From an uncultured Microcaldota archaeon (lineage in GTDB: Archaea > Micrarchaeota > Micrarchaeia > Micrarchaeales > Micrarchaeaceae), in NCBI GenBank assembly GCA_903884115.1, contig CAISDH010000033.1, forward strand, positions 1 through 64,000: a stretch of 64,000 nucleotides of DNA. Reading direction: 5' to 3'. The stretch's first letter is position 1, and each line of letters starts with the position of its first letter. Of this stretch, positions 17,393 through 26,328 are shown piece after piece. The notes under the pieces were generated by a model. That model was not told the DNA's origin. It saw nothing but the letters and a program-made list of their open reading frames with translations, and did not search any database. A program made the translations under genes and the position numbers.

Positions 17393-18556
17393 ATGAGAGA
17401 TGTTGCGATAATAGGGGCAGGGCTTACAAAGTTCGGCGAGCGGTGGAACGTAGGGATGAAGGAGCTCATGGAAGAGGCAGGGCTCGCCGCGCTAGAAGAC
17501 GCGAACATATCAAGCAGGGACGTTGAGATGCTTTTCGGAGGCACGATGGCACCCGGGAGCTTCATAGAACAGGAGCACACTGCAGCGCTCATAGCAGACC
17601 AGCTTGGATTCCACAACATTCCAGCAGTGAGAGTTGAAAATGCATGCGCAAGCGGCGGCAGCGCACTCAGGCTCGGCTATATCACGGTTGCAAGCGGAAT
17701 ACACGACATCGTGGTTGTTGGCGGTGTAGAGAAGATGACAGACATCACTGCCTCTGCGGCCACGACTGCTCTTGGAGGGGCAGGAGACCAGGAATGGGAG
17801 CTTTCCCAGGGTATAACGTTCCCGGGACTGTACGCGCTTATCGCGAAAAGGCACATGTACGAATACGGAACCACTGAGGAACAGCTTGCCAGCGTCGCAG
17901 TGAAGAACCATGAGAACGCGGGCAAGAACGAGTTCGCGCAGTTCAGGAACAAGATCACTATAGAGGATGTCATGAAGTCGAAGCTTATCGCAGACCCGCT
18001 CAAACTGTTAGACTGCTCCCCGATATCAGACGGCGCAGCAGTTATCGTGCTGGCACCTCTTGAAAAGGCCAAGAAATACAACGACACTCCGATCAAGATA
18101 GTCGCTAGCGCACAGGCAAGCGATACCCTCAGGCTTGCAGACAGGGACAGCATCACTGAACTGAAGGCAACAAAGATTGCTGCGCAGAACGCATACAAGC
18201 AGGCGAATGTCAGCCCGAGCGACGTTGATGTGCTCGAGGTGCATGACTGCTTTACAATAGCAGAAGTTCTTGCGATGGAAGATCTGGGAATATACCAGAA
18301 GGGCAAAGCGGCTAAGGCGATAGCGGATGGCGAGACTGCGCTGAACGGCAAGGTGTCCGTCAACACCAGCGGTGGCCTGAAGGGCTGCGGGCACCCGGTA
18401 GGTGCAACAGGAGTCAAGCAGGCAGTAGAGATAACATGGCAATTAAGAGGAGATGCAAAAGGCAGGCAGGTCAGCGGAGCAGAGGTCGGCATGACCCATA
18501 ATGTAGGCGGAAGCGGCGCCACTGCGGTGGTGCACATATTCAAGAGGGGCGATTGA
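17393..18556 (+). CDS. Acetyl-CoA C-acetyltransferase (thiolase)
   Basis: Makes acetoacetyl-CoA from two acetyl-CoA. 387 residues of the SCP-x-like archaeal thiolase type. The nucleophilic Cys is in VENACASGGSALRLG (about residue 85), GGLKGCGHPVGATG follows near 320, and the terminal motif is GMTHNVGGSG. It is followed at one base by the DUF35 gene, its usual structural partner. Confidence 0.95.
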   Translation: MRDVAIIGAGLTKFGERWNVGMKELMEEAGLAALEDANISSRDVEMLFGGTMAPGSFIEQEHTAALIADQLGFHNIPAVRVENACASGGSALRLGYITVASGIHDIVVVGGVEKMTDITASAATTALGGAGDQEWELSQGITFPGLYALIAKRHMYEYGTTEEQLASVAVKNHENAGKNEFAQFRNKITIEDVMKSKLIADPLKLLDCSPISDGAAVIVLAPLEKAKKYNDTPIKIVASAQASDTLRLADRDSITELKATKIAAQNAYKQANVSPSDVDVLEVHDCFTIAEVLAMEDLGIYQKGKAAKAIADGETALNGKVSVNTSGGLKGCGHPVGATGVKQAVEITWQLRGDAKGRQVSGAEVGMTHNVGGSGATAVVHIFKRGD

Positions 18557-18557
18557 T

Positions 18558-18953
18558 GTGGATGTAGCACCAGCAAGCTTATGGAGAAAGATAAACACCA
18601 GATATAACCTAGTAGGGAACACCTGCAAGAACTGCAACACTAGCTATTTCCCGCAGAGAGTGGTGTGCAGGAACTGCGGAAGGAAGTCAAAGCTGGAAGA
18701 AAGAAAGTTCAGCGGAAACGGCACGATATTCTCTTTCACAAGAATCATGGTGCCTCCGGACGCTTTCAGGGAAGATGCGCCATACACAATAGGGTTGATA
18801 AAGCTTGATGAGGGGCCAATGGTGGAAGGCCACATAATAGACAACTGCGCCGAGATAAAGATAGGCGGAAAGGTGAAGACTGTGTTCAGGAGGATGCAGA
18901 CCGAAGACAAGGAAGACCTGATCCGCTATCAGTACAAGTTCGAGCCGCTGTGA
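18558..18953 (+). CDS. DUF35 zinc-ribbon/OB-fold acyl-CoA-binding protein
   Basis: 131 residues starting at GTG, one base after the thiolase stop codon. A rubredoxin-like zinc ribbon (CKNCNTSYFPQRVVCRNCG) precedes an OB-fold (FSFTRIMVPP, IGLIKLDEGP). In archaea this protein bridges thiolase and HMG-CoA synthase and lets acetoacetyl-CoA pass between them. Gene order here supports the same complex. Confidence 0.92.
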   Translation: MDVAPASLWRKINTRYNLVGNTCKNCNTSYFPQRVVCRNCGRKSKLEERKFSGNGTIFSFTRIMVPPDAFREDAPYTIGLIKLDEGPMVEGHIIDNCAEIKIGGKVKTVFRRMQTEDKEDLIRYQYKFEPL

Positions 18954-18968
18954 TCAGACGGTATTTGC

Positions 18969-19319
18969 TTACGAGCCTGGAGACCAAGTCCCATTGACGT
19001 TGTTGCTGCCGTCTTCTTCTGTTTCTGGAGGCAGCAGACCTATGCGGTTCTCAATCGCAACTGCAAGCGTGAGCGCAGCTTTGGCGCCATCAGGATCCTG
19101 CGCATCATCCAAAGCTTTTGCAACATTCCTGTACGTGTTCGCCGCAGCCTTTAATGCACCTACCCCTTCATTCACAAATTGTGCTGCAATCTCTGCCGCC
19201 TGCTTCGCTGCGTCGGTCAAGTCTACCCTTCTAAGTAATTCTTTCTCTATCGCATAACCTTGCGCGTCAATTCGTGCCTCTATGATATCCTTCGGGCTCT
19301 CTATGTTTTTACTCACCAT
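18969..19319 (-). CDS. Hypothetical helical protein
   Basis: 116 residues, unrecognised. The middle is Ala-rich and probably helical (AAKQAAEIAAQFVNEG, ALKAAANTYRNVAKALDDA), a pattern like tetratricopeptide or four-helix proteins. A polar, Gly/Asn-rich tail ends the chain. No membrane segment or Cys. It converges on the DUF35 gene. Confidence 0.6.
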   Translation of the reverse strand: MVSKNIESPKDIIEARIDAQGYAIEKELLRRVDLTDAAKQAAEIAAQFVNEGVGALKAAANTYRNVAKALDDAQDPDGAKAALTLAVAIENRIGLLPPETEEDGSNNVNGTWSPGS

Positions 19320-19356
19320 ATTATCACATACTATATTTGTGATATTTGCCAGATAT

Positions 19357-19920
19357 TTATACCTTTCCAGTTAGTTTGGCGTTAGCGAGCTGCGCAAGAC
19401 CCTGAAGCAGTTTTTTCAGCACATCCCTGGTTTTTTCGTCTGCAAGCACGTTGTCTTTTATTTTCTGGTCAACCTGGGATATGATCGCTTCAGGCCGGTT
19501 CAGGGCGCGCACGTTCATTGTTATGAAACACTGCCTAAGATGGTAGTTTGCCCTTGATCCTCCGAGCGTTCCTGGCGACGTGCTTATTATGGCAGCGGCC
19601 TTGCCGTCGAACGAATTGCTGCCGTAGGGCCGCGTAGCCCAATCTATGGCATTCTTCAAGTATCCCGGCACTGAATAGTTGTACTCAGGAGTCACTATCA
19701 CTATTGCATCGGAAGCCTCTATCGCAGTTTTGAACTCTTTGACCTGTGATGGCAGATTGCCTTCAAGATCTTGGTTGAAAATAGGTATGCCTTCGAGGCT
19801 GAATTCAGAGACACTTGCATTTTCAGGAGCCAGTGCTGCGAGCGATCCTTGCACAATCTTGCTGTATGACCCTTTTCTGAAGCTCGCGCCAAATGCGAGT
19901 ATCTTTGTCTTATTGACCAT
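19357..19920 (-). CDS. NAD(P)H-dependent FMN reductase
   Basis: Flavodoxin-fold oxidoreductase of 187 residues (SsuE/azoreductase-like). The FMN phosphate loop is GASFRKGSYSK near the N terminus; TPEYNYSVPGYLKNAIDW and STSPGTLGG are typical of the family. It supplies reduced flavin or reduces quinones and metals; the physiological partner is unknown. Same strand as the 18969 gene, separated by 37 bases. Confidence 0.9.
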   Translation of the reverse strand: MVNKTKILAFGASFRKGSYSKIVQGSLAALAPENASVSEFSLEGIPIFNQDLEGNLPSQVKEFKTAIEASDAIVIVTPEYNYSVPGYLKNAIDWATRPYGSNSFDGKAAAIISTSPGTLGGSRANYHLRQCFITMNVRALNRPEAIISQVDQKIKDNVLADEKTRDVLKKLLQGLAQLANAKLTGKV

Positions 19921-19974
19921 ATTATCTACCTAACAAAACAGACATACCTGAAAAGTTTCATAATTGTTCGTGTT

Positions 19975-21111
19975 CTAGAGCACCCTGTTTCCTCTCTCTG
20001 TTATCAGAACGTCGTCCTCTATCCTTACCCCTCCAAAGCCAGGCAGATATATGCCGGGTTCGCAGCTGAAAACCATGCCACTTTTCAATACCAGCTTGGA
20101 GTTGCGGTTGAGCACTTCTCCGTCATGAGTCTCTATGCCTACGGAATGGCTTATCGAATGTATGAATTTGCCATTATAGATTCCGCCGTTTGCCTCGTTT
20201 ATGGTTTTTTCTGCATAAAGATGGACTTCCTTTCCTATGGTGCCCTCCTTCATCAGAGACATTGCGTTCCTCTGAGCCTTTTTTACAGCGTCAATCATGG
20301 CTGCGACGCGCTTGTAGGTGACACTCGTCTTGTCCGGCTTGAATATGAAGGTCCTGGTCATATCAGAACGATAGTTCATGTACTTTGCTCCTGCGTCTAT
20401 CAGGACTATTTCGTTCTTTTTCAGGACGGTGTTGTCGGGGAAATGGTGCGGGAACGCAGAATTTTTGCCGAAGGAGACTATGGTCTTGAAAGCAGGCGCC
20501 TGGGCTCCGTGTTTTATCATAATGTCGTTAAATATGGCTGCAAGCTGTTTTTCAGTCATGCCCTCCTTTGCAAACTGCATTATGTTCGATAGCGCATATC
20601 GGACCATCCTTGCGCACGACGACATCATCTTGATCTCGTCAGCGTCCTTCACAACTCTCGTTGCAGTCAGCGAAGCGGCGGCGTCAATCGCTTTCCGTAT
20701 CTTGACTTTGTCTTTGAGGAAGTTGTAGTATCCTATCGGCAGGAATCCGTAATTCAGTCCGACAGTCTTTCCTTTTAATTCGTCGCGCAGCTTGTTTACG
20801 AGCTCCTGGCTGCTTTCTGTTTTTATCACTTCCATCTCCATGGGCTTCTGGGCCATAACGGTATCATATTCCAGCGCATTGGTGAAAAGCTTGACGTGGT
20901 TCTTCTTTATGATCAGGAAGTTGTTTTCGCACAGCCCGCTTGCAAAGCAGGTGAAGTATACAAAGTTAGGGTCAGGCGTCGATGTATTGACAAGGACAAG
21001 GGAGTCTGCCTTTGAGTTCTTGAAGAATCTTTTCAGTCTTGACTTGATGCTCCTCGTAATACCACCTTTGATAAATGCACCAAAGCAGGTTAAATACCTT
21101 GCACATCCCAA
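19975..21111 (-). CDS. M24 family Xaa-Pro dipeptidase/aminopeptidase
   Basis: Creatinase-like N-domain plus pita-bread metallopeptidase domain. All five metal ligands are seen: Asp in VLIDAGAKY, Asp in SDMTRTF, His in SHSVGIETH, Glu in [10 protein letters not shown], Glu in RIEDDVLI. The coordinates use the first ATG, but the 17 residues it adds look unlike the family and overlap the region needed by the divergent rdgB promoter. Counting 26 bases from the shared TATA element (21090-21098) gives an ATT at 21060 as a possible leaderless start. Confidence 0.88.
   Translation of the reverse strand: MGCARYLTCFGAFIKGGITRSIKSRLKRFFKNSKADSLVLVNTSTPDPNFVYFTCFASGLCENNFLIIKKNHVKLFTNALEYDTVMAQKPMEMEVIKTESSQELVNKLRDELKGKTVGLNYGFLPIGYYNFLKDKVKIRKAIDAAASLTATRVVKDADEIKMMSSCARMVRYALSNIMQFAKEGMTEKQLAAIFNDIMIKHGAQAPAFKTIVSFGKNSAFPHHFPDNTVLKKNEIVLIDAGAKYMNYRSDMTRTFIFKPDKTSVTYKRVAAMIDAVKKAQRNAMSLMKEGTIGKEVHLYAEKTINEANGGIYNGKFIHSISHSVGIETHDGEVLNRNSKLVLKSGMVFSCEPGIYLPGFGGVRIEDDVLITERGNRVL
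21090..21098. promoter_or_regulatory. Shared TATA element of divergent rdgB and M24 genes
   Basis: GGTTAAATACC reads as a TATA-like box on both strands. On the plus strand it is about 26 bases from the rdgB ATG, implying a leaderless mRNA. On the minus strand the same distance reaches an in-frame ATT of the peptidase gene. Confidence 0.45.
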
Positions 21112-21119
21112 AACAGATC

Positions 21120-21674
21120 ATGCTGTACTTGATAACCGGCAACAAGGACAAGTTCTTGGAATTCGGAGCCATCCTGAAAGGCTTTGATGTCAGGCAGTTG
21201 GATATGGATCTGCAGGAGATACAGGACCTGGATTCCAGAAAGATAATACGTGCCAAACTTGTTGAGGGCCTGAAGCATAAAAAAGGCAACGTTGCAGTTG
21301 AGGATACATCCTTTCACCTGAAATGCATGAACGGCATGCCAGGTCCGCTAGTGAAATGGTTCCTGAAATCAATAGGGCCAAAAGGCATATACCAGATAGC
21401 AGACAGTTTCGGAGATTATTCTGCAGAGGCAAGATGCACGGTAGGCTATGCCGTTTCCAAGGACGATGTGCACTTTTTCGAAGGGCGCGTGTTCGGGAAG
21501 GTCGTGCCTCCAAAAGGCACAAACGGCTTTGGATGGGATGTTATTTTCGTGCCAAACGGGCATAGTGAGACTTTTGGGGAGATGGAAGCCGAAAAGAAGA
21601 ATTTGATTAGCCATAGAAGCCTTGCAGTAAACAAACTGTTGGACTTTTTGAAAAGGGCAGGCAAAGGGAGATGA
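21120..21674 (+). CDS. rdgB: XTP/dITP pyrophosphatase (HAM1/RdgB)
   Basis: Removes deaminated purine triphosphates. 184 residues from the ATG giving MLYLITGNKDKFLEF, the standard family N terminus; a longer in-frame ATG at 21075 adds unrelated residues. Further marks are VEDTSFHLKCMNGMPG and GKVVPPKGTNGFGWDVIF. Its stop overlaps the start of the lipoate ligase accessory gene. Confidence 0.94.
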   Translation: MLYLITGNKDKFLEFGAILKGFDVRQLDMDLQEIQDLDSRKIIRAKLVEGLKHKKGNVAVEDTSFHLKCMNGMPGPLVKWFLKSIGPKGIYQIADSFGDYSAEARCTVGYAVSKDDVHFFEGRVFGKVVPPKGTNGFGWDVIFVPNGHSETFGEMEAEKKNLISHRSLAVNKLLDFLKRAGKGR

Positions 21675-21967
21675 TGACGCAGCTAAAAGAGGGAGAGGCG
21701 CAGCAGAAAGTGCAGGGAGGCAAGCTACTATTCGTGAAGCTTAGATATGATGATAAGATATCCGAGCTCAGAATACTTGGAGACTTCTTCATATATCCTG
21801 AGAACGCACTTCCAAAGATAGAGGGAGCATTGATCGGGATGCGCGTAGACGAAAACGTTCATACATTCTTAAAGAAGATATGTGATGTTGCAAGACGCAA
21901 CGGTATAGAGCTCATCGGAATAACCCCTGATGCAATAGCTCAGACTATAAAAATGGCAATAAAATGA
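21671..21967 (+). CDS. lplB: Lipoate-protein ligase accessory subunit (LplB/C-terminal domain)
   Basis: 98 residues matching the separate C-terminal domain that Thermoplasma-type bipartite lipoate ligases need for adenylation. Conserved features are GGKLLFVKLRYDDKISELRILGDFFIYPE and EGALIG. It overlaps rdgB by 4 bases upstream and lplA by 4 bases downstream, which indicates coupled translation with its partner. Confidence 0.88.
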   Translation: MMTQLKEGEAQQKVQGGKLLFVKLRYDDKISELRILGDFFIYPENALPKIEGALIGMRVDENVHTFLKKICDVARRNGIELIGITPDAIAQTIKMAIK

Positions 21968-22710
21968 AATGGCGCGTTATAGGATTGAAGGAGCATGATG
22001 CCTATTTCAACATGGCTGCTGACGAAGTCATCAGCAACAAAATAGCGGAAAACCAGGCCTTGCCCACGATAAGATTCTACACCTGGAAACCCGGTGCAGT
22101 TTCTATCGGCCACTTCCAGTCGATGCTGGATGAGGTAGATGTTGAGAAATGCAAAGAGTTGGGAATAGATTATGTAAGGAGAAAAACCGGAGGAGGCGCG
22201 GTGTACCACGACGAGAATGGAGAGCTGGCTTATAGCGTAATTGCACCAGAAGAGCTCTTTACGAAGAACATAATAGAAAGCTATGAAGTCATCTGCGGAT
22301 GGATTGTGAATGCATTTTCCACACTAGGAATTGATGCGCAGTTTGCCCCGATAAACGACATAGAAGCAGGTGGTAAGAAAATATCCGGAAACGCCCAGTC
22401 GAGAAGCAGGGGAATACTGCTGCAGCACGGTACAATACTGTACGACCTGAACCTTGAAAGAATGTTTTCCGTGCTGAAAGTGAGCAGCGAGAAGATATCT
22501 GACAAAATGATAAAGAGCGCCAAGGAGAGGGTGACTTGCGTTCTTGAACACGCTAACATAACAAGAGAGCAACTATACAAAGGGTTACTGAAGAGTTTCA
22601 CAGAGGGAAAAGACTGCAAATTTGAAGAGCTTAGCCCAGAGGAGGTAAGGATGATCGGGGATCTTGCGCAAAACGAGTACAAGGCAGATAAATGGAACTT
22701 CATGCGTTAG
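21964..22710 (+). CDS. lplA: Lipoate-protein ligase A, catalytic subunit
   Basis: Attaches lipoate to carrier domains. 248 residues without the fused C-terminal domain, which is supplied by the gene just upstream. RRKTGGGAVYHDENGELAYS binds the lipoyl-AMP, and SGNAQSRSRGILLQHGTIL follows, with the lysine of GGKKISGNAQ near residue 140. Convergent with lipA, their ends overlapping by 4 bases. Confidence 0.94.
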   Translation: MKWRVIGLKEHDAYFNMAADEVISNKIAENQALPTIRFYTWKPGAVSIGHFQSMLDEVDVEKCKELGIDYVRRKTGGGAVYHDENGELAYSVIAPEELFTKNIIESYEVICGWIVNAFSTLGIDAQFAPINDIEAGGKKISGNAQSRSRGILLQHGTILYDLNLERMFSVLKVSSEKISDKMIKSAKERVTCVLEHANITREQLYKGLLKSFTEGKDCKFEELSPEEVRMIGDLAQNEYKADKWNFMR

Positions 22711-23585
22711 AGCTGCGTGCGACGGGCAATAGCTTCGATAAAGGCTTCTTGCGCTTTATAAGAGCTTCTGACAAACGGGCCAGAAGCAACATGCAGAAAC
22801 CCTAACCTTTCCGCAATCTGCCTAAGGTAATCAAACTTTTTGGGTGCGATGTATTCAGCTACCTTAGCGTGGTGGGCGCTCGGGCTGAGGTACTGGCCCA
22901 TAGCAAGGAAGTCTGCATTCGCCTGCCGCAGATCCTTCATGGCTTGGATGACCTCGGATTCAGACTCACCAAGCCCAAGCATCATTGCAGATTTCGTGTA
23001 TATCGCACTGTCGAGTTCCTTTACAGTCCTGAGCACGTCCAATGACAAGGAGTACGAAGCCCGGAAGTCTCTTATCTGGGGTGAGAGCCTTGCCACCGTC
23101 TCGATGTTGTGGCCTATTACGTCAGGCTTTGCATTTGCAAGCGTCTTCATGCATTTGACGCTTCCGTGGAAATCGGGTATGAGCACTTCTACCGTTGTAT
23201 GTGGATTGTGCCTTTTTATCTCGTTTATGCACGCGGCAAAGTGGCCAGAACCTTGGTCTTCCAGGTCGTCCCTGCACACGGAAGTTATTACAACATACTT
23301 GAGGTTCCATTCTTGTATCGCTTTTGCAAGCCTTCCGGGTTCGGTCGGATCTACAACTGTGCCATTTGCATTCTTGGGCACAGCACAGAACCTGCAACCT
23401 CGTGTGCATGTAGCTCCCAGCACCATGAAGGTGGCAGTGCCTGCGCCCCAGCACTCTGATGCATTAGGGCAGTGCGCCTCAGCGCACACAGTGTTCAATC
23501 CCAGGGATGCAAGCGAGTCTTTTATGTCGTTGTATTTCTCCGTAGAAGCAGGGCTTATTGTGAGCCATTCCGGCTTTGCGGTCAC
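22707..23585 (-). CDS. lipA: Lipoyl synthase
   Basis: Radical SAM enzyme of 292 residues that inserts two sulfurs into octanoyl groups. The auxiliary cluster Cys residues lie in CAEAHCPNASECW and the SAM cluster motif is CTRGCRFC. The chain ends with the conserved SSYKAQE segment carrying the terminal Ser. Together with lplAB this gives both synthesis and salvage of lipoate; the lipoylated target is not in this window. Confidence 0.95.
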   Translation of the reverse strand: MTAKPEWLTISPASTEKYNDIKDSLASLGLNTVCAEAHCPNASECWGAGTATFMVLGATCTRGCRFCAVPKNANGTVVDPTEPGRLAKAIQEWNLKYVVITSVCRDDLEDQGSGHFAACINEIKRHNPHTTVEVLIPDFHGSVKCMKTLANAKPDVIGHNIETVARLSPQIRDFRASYSLSLDVLRTVKELDSAIYTKSAMMLGLGESESEVIQAMKDLRQANADFLAMGQYLSPSAHHAKVAEYIAPKKFDYLRQIAERLGFLHVASGPFVRSSYKAQEAFIEAIARRTQL

Positions 23586-23677
23586 ATTATCACAACATAT
23601 CGGTATGCGGAGATAGGGTCAGAACCCATACACGATAAATATGTTTGTGCCAGATAAGATTTTATACTGCTCTTGAT

Positions 23678-23764
23678 GCGCCAGTGATCCAACCTGGTTA
23701 AGATACTAGCTTCCCATATCATTGGAAACAGCTAGCGATCCGGGTCCAAATCCCGGCTGGCGCA
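23678..23764 (+). tRNA. tRNA-Gly(CCC) with a 13-base intron
   Basis: Acceptor GCGCCAG pairs with CTGGCGC, discriminator A. The D stem is ATC/GAT, the anticodon stem CTAGC/GCTAG, and the T arm CCGGG-TCCAAAT-CCCGG. After intron removal the loop is TTCCCAA, anticodon CCC. A TTTTATACT box lies about 25 bases upstream. Confidence 0.93.
23717..23729 (+). other. 13-base intron at tRNA position 37/38
   Basis: Exon TTCC pairs with intron GGAA. The 5' site lies in the hairpin loop (CA cut before T) and the 3' site in bulge ACA, cut after AC. This is the relaxed bulge-helix-loop form. It is one of the shorter archaeal tRNA introns. Confidence 0.85.
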
Positions 23765-23814
23765 AATAAATTTGATGCAGAACGCGTGCCCGTATAGGGG
23801 GCAGTGTTTGAAAG

Positions 23815-24525
23815 TTATTTTGCCTTTGTAGTGTTAAGTGGTTTTATAGTAAGCGTCAGTGTCCTGGTCATAGTGTAGTTTAGTGTCACTGTCTTTGTTA
23901 TTGTTAATGTATCCAAATAATTGCCCGGGTAATAAAATGCCAGGGAATACGTTCCTGGTGCCGGCTGCAAATTTATTGTGGCGCTTTTGTTATATGTTAA
24001 GAAGATGCTATTGGAAAAAATATTTGATGCGTTTACGCTCATGAAGCTTGTGAATTGTGTAGGCGTAAGTAAAGCCAGCACGATCGGATATTGCGACCTA
24101 TACGCTCCGGTTAGACTTATTCTTGCAGCGTTCGCAGGCACGGTAAAATTGCTCCAGAACACATCAGCGCATTCTAGTTTGCATTGTGGCGAGGGAGTGG
24201 TGAATTGATATAATGCCGGGCCTTGGGCAAAGATCTCTTGAGACACGTTGTACGTAGCTATGATAGGTTTTGTGGTGTACGGTAACGTGTAGGCCAGGTA
24301 TGCGACCACCAGCATAGAGAAGAGTATCAGCACCATGCGAGATATGTGGAGAGGCCGCGTAATCACTTGTTTTTTAGAGTATTCTGTGGGCCTTTTGCTT
24401 GTGTCCGCCTTCTCATTGATTATGGAATCTCTCATTGACCGGTACTGGTTTTCAGTAATTTCATTATGGGAATAGCGTCTATCGAGTTGCTTCAGCATCT
24501 TTATCTGTTCTTCCTTGCTCCACAT
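23815..24525 (-). CDS. Membrane-anchored extracytoplasmic protein of unknown function
   Basis: 236 residues. A cytoplasmic N terminus (MWSKEEQIKMLKQLDRRYSH, then polar) is followed by one membrane segment near residues 63-83 (MVLILFSMLVVAYLAY). An exported, Thr/Asn-rich beta domain has two Cys (CKLEC) and several N-glycosylation sequons. The opening resembles the short SHOCT-like region found ahead of membrane segments. I do not recognise the outer domain. Confidence 0.7.
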   Translation of the reverse strand: MWSKEEQIKMLKQLDRRYSHNEITENQYRSMRDSIINEKADTSKRPTEYSKKQVITRPLHISRMVLILFSMLVVAYLAYTLPYTTKPIIATYNVSQEIFAQGPALYQFTTPSPQCKLECADVFWSNFTVPANAARISLTGAYRSQYPIVLALLTPTQFTSFMSVNASNIFSNSIFLTYNKSATINLQPAPGTYSLAFYYPGNYLDTLTITKTVTLNYTMTRTLTLTIKPLNTTKAK

Positions 24526-24793
24526 CTATTACACTAATATCGACATAACATAGAGGATTAATAAACCTTCAACACAGTTTAAGATTGTCACCCTGTTGTG
24601 TGCTGCACAAAAGCGTTATAAACCTTAAAGCGAAGAGTTACTTGTGAATCGGATGCGTGGTTACTGCCAAACAGTATAATTTTTGGAAATCCTACTTCTT
24701 CGTTAGCAGATCAAATAAGGTCTCATGAATCAGGTTTTGTCATTCTTAATCTTACCAAGCAGATGCTGACGTTGTACGCTAAGAGGTTATAGT

Positions 24794-26227
24794 ATGCAAT
24801 CAAACGCACTGAAAGACGAGGAGAAGGTGAAATCCAGCTGGTACATATTGGATACGAACGGAAAACTGACCGAAGCGAAGGATTTTGATTTTGGAAAACA
24901 TGAAAATCTTAAGAAATTCGCAGATTATGAGATAAAGAAAGTAAGAGCTTACGAGCAGATACCTGAGCACATAAAGCTGATGCGCAAGCTGCAGTTGGTG
25001 GACTACGAGCCCGGCTCTGATCCTGGAAACCTGAGATACTATCCAAACGGCAGGCTGATCAAAAGCCTGCTTGAGAGATACGTGACAGACAAGACCATCC
25101 ATTACGGCGCGGAGGAGGTGGAGACGCCGATAATGTACGATTACGAACATCCCGCGTTCAAGGATTATTTGGCGAGATTTCCTGCAAGACACTACATAAT
25201 AAAATCCGACGACAAAGACTTCTTCCTGAGGTTTTCTGCATGCTTCGGGCAGTTCTTGATAATGCACGACGCAACGATGTCATACAAGCAACTGCCGTTG
25301 AAGATCTACGAACTTACGAGATACAGTTTCAGGAGGGAAAAGAGCGGAGAATTAACTGGATTGAAGAGAATGCGTGCGTTCACCATGCCGGATATGCACA
25401 CTGTTTGCGGCAGCCTGGAACAGGCCAAGGACGAATTCGTAAAACAGTTCGAATTTTGCCAGTCAGTACTCGCTTCCATAGGAATAGAAGAATCCGAATA
25501 CGAAGCGGCAATCAGGTTCACGGAAGAATTCTGGTCCAATAACAGAGAATTTATACTAGACCTGGTTAAAAACAAGCTCAAGAAGCCCGCGTTGATAGAG
25601 ACGTGGAGCTTCAGGTATGCGTATTTCGACCCGAAGTTTGAATTCAATGTTGTTGATTCCATGGACAAGGCTTCGGCATTGTCAACCGTGCAAATAGATC
25701 ATGAGAACAGCAAAAGGTATGACATTACTTATGTTGACTCTCAAGGCAAGAAGGAAAACGCCACGATACTGCACTGTTCGCCAAGCGGGGCCATAGAAAG
25801 AGTGATTTACGCCTTGTTGGAGTTGGAGGCAATAAAGCAGAGAAAAGGACGGATTCCGATGCTGCCGCTCTGGCTTAGCCCTACGCAAGTCAGGTTTGTG
25901 CCCGTATCAGACAAGCATATGGAGCATTGCATAAAATTCGCAAAGCAGATGGGGCAGAGGGACATAAGGGCGAATGTGGATGACAGAGAAGCGATGATGG
26001 ATAGAAAAATAAGAGAGGCCGAACAAGACTGGGTGCCATATATCTGCGTTGTTGGTGATAGGGAGATCGAATCCGGTTCGATGACTGTGAGGGTAAGGGA
26101 GAGCAAGAAGCAGGAGGCAATCACATTATCTAAACTTGAGGAGATGATAGCAAATAAGACGACGGGAATGCCAAAGGCAAGCTCGTCTATGCCCCTGCTT
26201 ATATCAAAAAGACCAACATTTGTCTGA
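24794..26227 (+). CDS. thrS: Threonyl-tRNA synthetase without an editing domain
   Basis: Class II synthetase of 477 residues. Motif 1 is near VETPIMYDYEHPA, motif 2 is RYSFRREKSGELTGLKRMRA, and the zinc Cys lies in RFSACFGQF. The anticodon-binding domain begins near LPLWLSPTQVRFVPV. The chain opens at SSWYILDTNGKL, which is where the catalytic part starts in full-length archaeal enzymes. The usual N-terminal D-aminoacyl-deacylase-like editing domain (about 140 residues) is absent, and the 268 bases upstream do not encode it. This matches the catalytic half of the split ThrRS-cat/ThrRS-ed pair of some Crenarchaeota; a trans-editing partner may be elsewhere. Confidence 0.93.
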   Translation: MQSNALKDEEKVKSSWYILDTNGKLTEAKDFDFGKHENLKKFADYEIKKVRAYEQIPEHIKLMRKLQLVDYEPGSDPGNLRYYPNGRLIKSLLERYVTDKTIHYGAEEVETPIMYDYEHPAFKDYLARFPARHYIIKSDDKDFFLRFSACFGQFLIMHDATMSYKQLPLKIYELTRYSFRREKSGELTGLKRMRAFTMPDMHTVCGSLEQAKDEFVKQFEFCQSVLASIGIEESEYEAAIRFTEEFWSNNREFILDLVKNKLKKPALIETWSFRYAYFDPKFEFNVVDSMDKASALSTVQIDHENSKRYDITYVDSQGKKENATILHCSPSGAIERVIYALLELEAIKQRKGRIPMLPLWLSPTQVRFVPVSDKHMEHCIKFAKQMGQRDIRANVDDREAMMDRKIREAEQDWVPYICVVGDREIESGSMTVRVRESKKQEAITLSKLEEMIANKTTGMPKASSSMPLLISKRPTFV

Positions 26228-26328
26228 GGAGCATTACAGGCCAGGTTTTATGACCGAAATGCATATATATGTGAACCCGTCATAATTCCTCCTTGTAAGA
26301 GAGTGAATGTGATGCACGGCCAATTTGC

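Noticed and set aside
24526-24793. Hidden N-terminal editing domain of ThrRS in the upstream gap
   Set aside because: The gap is too short and holds no open frame resembling the D-aminoacyl deacylase fold.
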